Assembly: GCA_007120095.1 (NCBI GenBank)
Contig: SKOM01000122.1
Span: 1 to 11,634 of the forward strand
Source: Candidatus Competibacteraceae bacterium
GTDB taxonomy: Bacteria; Pseudomonadota; Gammaproteobacteria; Competibacterales; Competibacteraceae
Direction: 5' to 3'
DNA: 11,634 bases
Position numbers and translations under genes: made by a program. Positions 6,823 to 11,634 of this stretch are shown in pieces. Numbering within the stretch: position 1 is the stretch's first letter; each line of letters starts with the position of its first letter. Under the pieces are notes generated by a model, which searched no databases, was not told where the DNA came from, and saw nothing but the letters and a program-made list of their open reading frames with translations.

Positions 6823-7233
6823 TTACCGGGTGTCCGCTTCCAGTACCCGGATAAAGGTCTCACCACGGCGAATCATGCCTAAATCATAGCGGGCGTGCTC
6901 TTCGAGGGCGTTATCATCCAGTTTCAACCGATTAATTAACTCTGCCAGCTCGGCATTACGTTGTTCGACCTGAGCATTATGCGCTTTCTGGACTTGTAAA
7001 GCCGCCCGCAGATCGCGGAGCTTATGCCGACCTTGATCCGACGACAGCCAATAATTATGAGAAAACACCGCCAGCAGTATCAGCAAGGTGCCATACACCC
7101 CCGCCAGTATCAGCCCCGACCAGCGTTCGGATGCCAGTGCTGGCGGAGGATCAAGCGCCTGCGCCTGTATTGAGGCCCGTTTAGCGGCGGTGGTTTTCGC
7201 TGAATCCATGCCAGCCTTGGTAGTGAGCGGCAT
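6823..7233 (-). CDS. ftsB: Cell division protein FtsB with N-terminal extension
   Basis: FtsB is a bitopic inner-membrane protein that pairs with FtsL through a periplasmic coiled coil and bridges to FtsQ in the divisome. The 136-residue chain has one membrane segment (about 39–57), a heptad-like charged helix (about 66–105), and the diagnostic C-terminal motif ALEEHARYDLGMIRRGETFIR (109–129). The E. coli protein is 103 residues with only a few before the membrane span; here about 38 residues precede it. The ATG at 7231–7233 overlaps the end of eno by 53 bases; ATG 7207–7209, with AAGG five bases upstream, would give 128 residues and a 29-base overlap. No ATG, GTG or TTG occurs between the eno stop and the membrane segment, so some extension seems real. 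Which of the two starts is used is open. Confidence 0.9.
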   Translation of the reverse strand: MPLTTKAGMDSAKTTAAKRASIQAQALDPPPALASERWSGLILAGVYGTLLILLAVFSHNYWLSSDQGRHKLRDLRAALQVQKAHNAQVEQRNAELAELINRLKLDDNALEEHARYDLGMIRRGETFIRVLEADTR

Positions 7234-8467
7234 CGCCTAACTCTTCTTCGATCAATAATAAACGGTTGTATTTCGCCACGCGATCGGAACGGCTGAGCGA
7301 GCCGGTTTTGATCTGCTGGGCCGCGGTAGCCACGGCCAGATCGGCAATCGTGGTGTCTTCGGTTTCCCCGGAACGGTGCGACATGACCGCAGTATAACCC
7401 GCCGCTACAGCCGTATTGACGGCTTCTAGGGTTTCAGTCAGCGTACCAATTTGATTGACCTTAATCAAAATTGAATTGGCGATGTTTTGCTCAATCCCTT
7501 GGCGCAACGTGGCGGGATTGGTCACGAACAAATCATCGCCTACCAGTTGCACTTTTTGCCCCAGTCGCTGAGTCAATAATGACCACCCCTGCCAATCGTC
7601 TTCGGCCATGCCGTCCTCGATGGATATAATCGGGTAACGGGCCGCTAAATCGCTCAACCAATCGGCAAACCCCGCTGCATCGAAATCACGGCCTTCGGCC
7701 TCCAGCCGATACACGCCGTCGCGGTAAAATTCGGTGCTGGCCACATCCAGCCCCAGAGCAATATCCTTGCCGGGTGTGTAACCGGCTTTATTGATCGCTT
7801 CCAATACTACTTCCAGCGCGGCTTCGTTCGACGGCAAATCCGGCGCAAATCCCCCTTCATCACCGACCGCCGTGCTCAGCCCGCGGCCGACCAGCACTTT
7901 TTTCAGGGCATGGAACACTTCGGCGCCATAACGTACCGCTTCAGAAAAATTCGGGGCACCCACCGGCACAATCATGAATTCTTGAATATCGACGCTGTTA
8001 TTGGCGTGAGCGCCGCCATTGAGGATATTCATCTGCGGCACCGGCAACCGCCACGGGCCGTTACGATTGAGATGGCGATACAGCGGCAGACTGGCTTCAT
8101 TGGCTGCTGCATGGGCGACCGCTAAAGATACACCGAGGATGGCATTGGCGCCGAGACGGCCTTTATTGGGTGTGCCGTCGAGTTCGATCATGCGCTGATC
8201 AATCGCCGCTTGCTCGTTGATATTCCAACCTATCAGAGCTGCTTGAATTTCCCCGTTAATATTGGCCACGGCTTTGCGTACGCCTTTGCCGAGGTAGCGC
8301 TCGTCACCATCGCGTAATTCCACTGCCTCGCGGCTACCGGTAGAGGCGCCCGAGGGCACCATGGCGAGACTGCGGGTGCCGGTGGCTAAGGTCAAATCCA
8401 CAGCGACGGTGGGATTGCCACGCGAATCGAGTACTTCGCGACCGTGTATTGTTTGAATGACTGGCAT
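7181..8467 (-). CDS. eno: Enolase (phosphopyruvate hydratase)
   Basis: Enolase interconverts 2-phosphoglycerate and phosphoenolpyruvate in glycolysis and gluconeogenesis; it is cytoplasmic and, in many gammaproteobacteria, also a degradosome partner. The 428-residue chain is full length. It carries NGGAHANN with His154, GDEGGF with the catalytic acid Glu204, the Mg2+ ligands Asp241 (GLDVAS), Glu284 (SIEDG) and Asp311 (GDDLF), the catalytic base Lys336 (LIKVNQIGT), the signature SHRSGETEDT (363–372) and Lys387. The ATG at 8465–8467 is 19 bases after the kdsA stop and has GGGAG ten bases upstream. Its 3' end contains both candidate ftsB starts, so ftsB translation is probably coupled to it. Confidence 0.98.
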   Translation of the reverse strand: MPVIQTIHGREVLDSRGNPTVAVDLTLATGTRSLAMVPSGASTGSREAVELRDGDERYLGKGVRKAVANINGEIQAALIGWNINEQAAIDQRMIELDGTPNKGRLGANAILGVSLAVAHAAANEASLPLYRHLNRNGPWRLPVPQMNILNGGAHANNSVDIQEFMIVPVGAPNFSEAVRYGAEVFHALKKVLVGRGLSTAVGDEGGFAPDLPSNEAALEVVLEAINKAGYTPGKDIALGLDVASTEFYRDGVYRLEAEGRDFDAAGFADWLSDLAARYPIISIEDGMAEDDWQGWSLLTQRLGQKVQLVGDDLFVTNPATLRQGIEQNIANSILIKVNQIGTLTETLEAVNTAVAAGYTAVMSHRSGETEDTTIADLAVATAAQQIKTGSLSRSDRVAKYNRLLLIEEELGDAAHYQGWHGFSENHRR

Positions 8468-8486
8468 GATGTCATAACTCCCGATG

Positions 8487-9326
8487 TTAAAAGGTGATAT
8501 CAGTTTGTAATGTTCCGCTGGTTTTGACTAAGCGATCCAGCTCCACCAGCACACTCAATAACTCCCGCATCCGCCCCAGCGGCCACGCATTGGGGCCATC
8601 AGATCGGGCTTGAGCCGGATCAGGATGGGTTTCCATGAACAAGCCACTCACACCGGCGGCCACCGCAGCACGGGCTAAAACCGGGATAAATTCCCGTTGT
8701 CCCCCGGAAACGGTGCCCTGACCACCCGGCAATTGCACCGAATGGGTGGCATCGAACACCACCGGGCATTCCGTGCGGCGCATAATGGCCAGCGCCCGCA
8801 TATCGGAAACCAGATTGTTATAGCCGAATGATACACCACGTTCGCAGACCATGATCTGCTGATTGCCAGTTGCCCGCGCCTTATCGACGACATTTGCCAT
8901 ATCCCAAGGTGCGAGAAACTGACCTTTTTTGATGTTCACCGGTAACCCCTGGCTGGCGACATTGCGGATAAAATTGGTTTGGCGACAGAGAAATGCCGGT
9001 GTTTGCAGCACATCGACCACACTGGCCACCTCGGCCAACGGGGTGTCTTCATGGACATCGGTGAGCACAGGCACCCCGATGTCGCGTTTCACCGTTTCCA
9101 GAATTTTCAAACCGGCGTCCAAACCGGGGCCGCGGTAGCTAGCGTGTGAGGAACGGTTGGCCTTGTCAAATGAAGATTTATAGACAAGCGGGATACCCAG
9201 CTCCGTACACAGAGCCTTGAGTTGTCCAGCGGTCTCTAAAGCCAGGCCCTCGCTTTCAATCACACAGGGACCGGCAATCAAAAACAGGGGTTGATCCAGA
9301 CCCACACGAAACTGACACAGTTGCAT
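8487..9326 (-). CDS. kdsA: 3-deoxy-8-phosphooctulonate synthase (Kdo-8-P synthase), metal-type
   Basis: KdsA condenses phosphoenolpyruvate with arabinose 5-phosphate to form Kdo 8-phosphate for the lipopolysaccharide inner core. The 279 residues include KSSFDKANRSS (50–60), SYRGPGLDAG (63–72), FLCRQT (112–117), NIKKGQFLAPWD (131–142), DATHSVQLPGG (192–202) and METHPDP (231–237). Cys21 in IAGPCVIES replaces the Asn of the E. coli enzyme, and Cys21, His195, Glu232 and Asp243 each sit exactly ten positions after the metal ligands Cys11, His185, Glu222 and Asp233 of the Aquifex aeolicus metalloenzyme. This indicates the divalent-metal-dependent class. The start is part of a TAATG overlap with the pyrG stop and has a perfect AGGAGG seven bases upstream. 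Confidence 0.97.
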   Translation of the reverse strand: MQLCQFRVGLDQPLFLIAGPCVIESEGLALETAGQLKALCTELGIPLVYKSSFDKANRSSHASYRGPGLDAGLKILETVKRDIGVPVLTDVHEDTPLAEVASVVDVLQTPAFLCRQTNFIRNVASQGLPVNIKKGQFLAPWDMANVVDKARATGNQQIMVCERGVSFGYNNLVSDMRALAIMRRTECPVVFDATHSVQLPGGQGTVSGGQREFIPVLARAAVAAGVSGLFMETHPDPAQARSDGPNAWPLGRMRELLSVLVELDRLVKTSGTLQTDITF

Positions 9327-10966
9327 TATATGCCCTCCTGCCGCGCCCGCTGGACTACTGCGGCTTGAATAAAGCTTTGGAACAAGGGATGGCCGTCGCG
9401 GGGTGTGGAGGTAAACTCAGGATGGAATTGACAGCCCAAAAACCACGGATGGTCAGGTAATTCCATGATTTCAACCAGTTCATCGTCTAACGACCAGCCG
9501 GAAAACACCATACCCGCCTGTTCGAGCAGGCCACGATAGCGGTTATTAAATTCATAGCGATGGCGGTGGCGTTCGGTGATCAGCGTTTTACCATAGATTC
9601 GATGCGCCAGCGAATCCGCAGACAAACGACACTGTTGAGCACCCAGGCGCATGGTGCCGCCTAACTCCGAGTCTTCCGAGCGCTGTTCGATATGGCCGGT
9701 TTCGGTCATCCATTCGGTAATCAGCGCAATGACCGGATGGCGCGGATCTTTGCTGAATTCCGTGCTGTTGGCATCGACGAGACCGGCGACATGGCGGGCA
9801 AATTCGACCACCGCTAACTGCATGCCGTAGCAGATGCCCAGATAGGGAATGCCCTGCTCGCGGGCGTAGCCGGCTGCGGCTATTTTGCCTTCCACCCCGC
9901 GCTCGCCAAAACCGCCCGGCACCAGGATGGCATCGGCACCGGTTAAACACTGGGTGCCTTCGGCTTCGATGAGTTCCGAGTCGATGTGGCGGATCGTCAC
10001 GCGGGTGCGGGTATGGATGCCGCCGTGCAGCAGCGCCTCATTCAGCGATTTATAGGCATCACTCAGATCGACATATTTGCCCACCATGGTAATGGTGACC
10101 TCGTGTTCGGGGTGTTCAATCGCTGTAATCACCTGTTGCCATTCGGTCAAATCGGCCGGCGGCCGTTCCAGACGGAGTTTGTGCAGGACAATGTCATCCA
10201 GCCCTTCGGCATGGAGTAACAGGGGAATACGGTAAATACTGTCGGCATCCAGGGTCGGGATCACGGCGGATTCCTCGACATTGGTGAACAGAGCGATTTT
10301 AGACCGTTCCCCTGCGGGTATGGGCCGATCCGAGCGACACAGTAGAATGTCCGGCTGGATGCCGATGGAGCGCAGTTCCTTGACCGAGTGCTGGGTGGGC
10401 TTGGTTTTCAATTCACCTGAAGAACGGATATAGGGCAGCAGGGTGAGGTGCATAAACAAAGCGCGTTCCCGGCCCAGCTCCACGCCCATCTGGCGGATGG
10501 CCTCCAGAAAGGGCAAAGATTCGATATCACCCACCGTGCCGCCGATTTCCACCATCACCACATCCACCTCACCGGCACCGGCATGGATACAGCGTTTGAT
10601 CTCATTGGTGATATGCGGGATGACTTGTACGGTACCCCCGAGATAATCGCCGCGGCGTTCCTTACGAATCACATTTTCATAGATACGCCCGGCGCTGAAG
10701 CTGTTGCGGCGGCTGGCGGTCATGCGCACAAAGCGCTCGTAATGCCCCAAATCCAGATCGGTCTCGGCCCCGTCGGCGGTGACATACACTTCGCCGTGCT
10801 GAAAGGGGCTCATAGTGCCGGGATCGACATTGATGTAAGGATCCAGTTTGATCAGGCTGACAGACAGCCCGCGGGTTTCGAGGATCGCTCCCAGCGAGGC
10901 GGCGGCAATGCCTTTGCCGAGCGAGGAAACCACCCCACCGGTGATAAAAATAAATTTTGTCATCAT
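9326..10966 (-). CDS. pyrG: CTP synthase
   Basis: CTP synthase aminates UTP to CTP with ATP and glutamine, the last step of pyrimidine nucleotide synthesis; its product is also the co-substrate of IspD further along the block. The 546-residue chain has an N-terminal amidoligase domain, with the P-loop-like GGVVSSLGKG (10–19), KLDPYINVDPGTMSP (40–54), DLDLGHYERF (70–79) and GGTVGDIES (142–150). A C-terminal glutamine amidotransferase domain follows, with PGGFGERG (350–357), nucleophile Cys379 in GICYGMQ, and His515 and Glu517 in FHPEF. The numbering of the triad coincides with that of E. coli PyrG. Two ATG codons are adjacent (10964–10966 and 10961–10963) with an in-frame TAA just upstream, so the start is one of these. 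The Shine-Dalgarno is weak. Confidence 0.98.
   Translation of the reverse strand: MMTKFIFITGGVVSSLGKGIAAASLGAILETRGLSVSLIKLDPYINVDPGTMSPFQHGEVYVTADGAETDLDLGHYERFVRMTASRRNSFSAGRIYENVIRKERRGDYLGGTVQVIPHITNEIKRCIHAGAGEVDVVMVEIGGTVGDIESLPFLEAIRQMGVELGRERALFMHLTLLPYIRSSGELKTKPTQHSVKELRSIGIQPDILLCRSDRPIPAGERSKIALFTNVEESAVIPTLDADSIYRIPLLLHAEGLDDIVLHKLRLERPPADLTEWQQVITAIEHPEHEVTITMVGKYVDLSDAYKSLNEALLHGGIHTRTRVTIRHIDSELIEAEGTQCLTGADAILVPGGFGERGVEGKIAAAGYAREQGIPYLGICYGMQLAVVEFARHVAGLVDANSTEFSKDPRHPVIALITEWMTETGHIEQRSEDSELGGTMRLGAQQCRLSADSLAHRIYGKTLITERHRHRYEFNNRYRGLLEQAGMVFSGWSLDDELVEIMELPDHPWFLGCQFHPEFTSTPRDGHPLFQSFIQAAVVQRARQEGI
9334..9339 (-). promoter_or_regulatory. Strong ribosome binding site of kdsA inside the end of pyrG
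   Basis: The minus strand reads AGGAGG with seven bases to the kdsA ATG (9324–9326). It is the strongest Shine-Dalgarno in the minus-strand block and lies in the last codons of pyrG, so kdsA can be initiated independently as well as by coupling through the TAATG overlap. Confidence 0.85.
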
Positions 10967-10995
10967 AGCTTAAACGGTTAAGTGGCGAAGGAAAT

Positions 10996-11024
10996 AGTAT
11001 ATTGGGGTGAGGGGTAATCGTTCA
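10996..11024 (-). promoter_or_regulatory. Candidate sigma70-type promoter for pyrG
   Basis: On the minus strand a near-consensus -10 box TATACT (11001 down to 10996) is preceded, after 17 bases, by a poor -35 match TGAACG (11024–11019). An AT-only palindrome at 11036–11050 would then lie about 47–61 bases upstream of the expected start site, where UP elements act, which could compensate for the weak -35. The predicted transcript start near 10989 gives a leader of roughly 23 bases. This is pattern recognition only; transcription could also come through from tilS. Confidence 0.3.
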
Positions 11025-11035
11025 TAGCTCCTTGG

Positions 11036-11050
11036 ATTTTTAATAAAAAT
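11036..11050. repeat. AT-rich 15-base palindrome between tilS and pyrG
   Basis: ATTTTTAATAAAAAT is a perfect seven-base inverted repeat around a central A (11043) made only of A and T. Its last base is also the last base of the tilS stop codon. It lacks a G+C stem, so it is unlikely to be an intrinsic terminator; it fits better as an AT-rich promoter-upstream element for pyrG. Confidence 0.4.
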
Positions 11051-11634
11051 TAACCACTTGGATTCGACCGCGCCATATACTTATGGTGCCATTCTAACCG
11101 CCAGCCGATCATCTTGCCGCTGGCGGCAAAATCATGCGCCACCCCGATGCCGGGTACAGCAGCTAAGCGCTTGCCGCAATACAGTAGCGGCAAGCGCTGG
11201 CGCTCCCAAGGCGGGATGTGAGCCTCCTGGAGTAGTTTTTTCAGCGACTGACTATGCCGACGGCCGTGCGGATGAAACCGTTCGCCGCCTTGACGATAAC
11301 GGACACAGAGGGCGGTGAGGGTGCTGGGGCGTAAGCCGTTACCGGCTTGTGGCACCCATCGCAAGCTATCCCCATTGGGTAGCCGGAGAGGCTGGCAGGG
11401 GTCAGGCCACGGGGTCGGTTCGCGGGGTAACCGGGGCTGCGGGGCCAGGGCATAGAGCCGCTGCCGATAGCGGCGCAGCTCCGCCCCCGGCCAGCGGACG
11501 CAGGGTTGGCGATCCGCAGCCGCAGGCAGCAGCTCGCTCAGCACCTGCTGCAACTGCCGGGTGCTGGGTGGGGGCAGGCCGCAGGAGTGTACCCAATGCC
11601 GCAGTACATTGCGCTGCCGTGCCGGGCTGAGGTG
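11050..11634 (-). CDS. tilS: tRNA(Ile)-lysidine synthase, C-terminal part (5' end outside window)
   Basis: TilS uses ATP and lysine to convert C34 of the CAU-anticodon tRNA-Ile into lysidine, allowing AUA decoding. The frame is open from the right edge to the TAA at 11050–11052, giving 194 residues of the C-terminal region; the N-terminal PP-loop ATPase domain lies beyond the window. The segment begins in a family-typical stretch (SPARQRNVLRHW, residues 3–14), then CVRWPGAELRRYR (about 45–57), and ends in the TilS C-terminal domain with GGERFHPHGRRHSQSLKKL (about 116–134), PPWERQRLPLLYCG (about 141–154) and AVPGIGVA. A TTG at 11551–11553 could be mistaken for a start, but homologous sequence continues upstream of it. 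The order tilS–pyrG–kdsA–eno is usual in gammaproteobacteria. The coding sequence contains two hairpins, noted separately. Confidence 0.93.
   Translation of the reverse strand, partial: HLSPARQRNVLRHWVHSCGLPPPSTRQLQQVLSELLPAAADRQPCVRWPGAELRRYRQRLYALAPQPRLPREPTPWPDPCQPLRLPNGDSLRWVPQAGNGLRPSTLTALCVRYRQGGERFHPHGRRHSQSLKKLLQEAHIPPWERQRLPLLYCGKRLAAVPGIGVAHDFAASGKMIGWRLEWHHKYMARSNPSG
11114..11129. repeat. Short hairpin in the 3' end of tilS
   Basis: Arms TTGCCGC (11114–11120) and GCGGCAA (11123–11129) pair perfectly around a two-base turn. The arm sequence is the same seven bases as in the larger inverted repeat 40 bases further right. It encodes the FAASGKM region of TilS, which is not a strongly conserved motif, so coding constraint alone explains it less well than its partner. 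Confidence 0.45.
11166..11198. repeat. Inverted repeat with perfect 12-base arms inside tilS
   Basis: AGCGCTTGCCGC (11166–11177) and GCGGCAAGCGCT (11187–11198) are perfect inverted copies around a nine-base loop. The repeat lies wholly inside the tilS coding sequence and encodes the RLPL and CGKR parts of the conserved RLPLLYCGKR stretch. It could form a strong mRNA hairpin near the end of the tilS message. No T-run follows on either strand, so it is not a standard terminator. Partly forced coincidence with conserved codons is possible. Confidence 0.5.

Noticed and set aside
11551..11553. TTG as a start codon that would make the tilS segment a complete 167-residue gene
   Set aside because: The frame stays open to the window edge and the upstream residues (SPARQRNVLRHW and following) match TilS, so this is an internal Leu codon of a gene cut by the edge.
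1..11634. Search for CRISPR arrays, insertion sequences, tRNA or rRNA genes and phage genes
   Set aside because: No regularly spaced repeats, transposase-like or integrase-like product, or RNA gene pattern was seen; nearly all bases are accounted for by intact housekeeping and catabolic genes.

Overview
The window looks like a chromosomal segment of a free-living gammaproteobacterium. The right half carries, on the minus strand, the block tilS–pyrG–kdsA–eno–ftsB–ispD–ispF, an order typical of that class. KdsA implies an LPS-bearing Gram-negative cell, and its metal-type active site differs from the enterobacterial and Pseudomonas enzymes. That hints at a deeper-branching lineage such as the Chromatiales, Methylococcales or Thiotrichales, but the genus cannot be fixed from the sequence alone. 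No tRNA, rRNA, CRISPR array or transposase is visible.

Left half (1–5446, plus strand): a five-gene run, probably one or two transcripts. It starts inside a TAXI-type TRAP solute receptor, cut by the window edge. Next come a small secreted DUF1850 protein (4-base overlap) and a fused TRAP permease (25-base gap). After an 86-base spacer with a short hairpin come glutaryl-CoA dehydrogenase (gcdH) and a class III CoA-transferase that overlaps it by ATGA. The simplest reading is uptake of a small carboxylate, activation of glutarate to glutaryl-CoA by the CoA-transferase, and oxidative decarboxylation to crotonyl-CoA by GcdH. The link between transporter and enzymes is inferred from adjacency only.

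Right half (5450–11634, minus strand, read right to left): the C-terminal part of tilS (tRNA-Ile lysidinylation), a short AT-rich leader, pyrG (CTP synthase), kdsA (Kdo-8-phosphate synthase, TAATG-coupled to pyrG), eno (enolase), ftsB (divisome; its start lies inside eno), a 160-base spacer with a 30-base near-perfect palindrome, then ispD and ispF (MEP isoprenoid pathway). This is a core housekeeping operon. The two gene blocks converge with only three bases between their stop codons and no recognisable terminator.

Most of the window is ordinary, well-recognised sequence and I see no new multi-gene system. The points most worth a second look are the palindrome between ftsB and ispD, the terminator-less convergent junction, the TRAP/DUF1850/glutarate gene set, the long N-terminal extension of FtsB, the metal-type KdsA, and two related hairpins near the 3' end of tilS.
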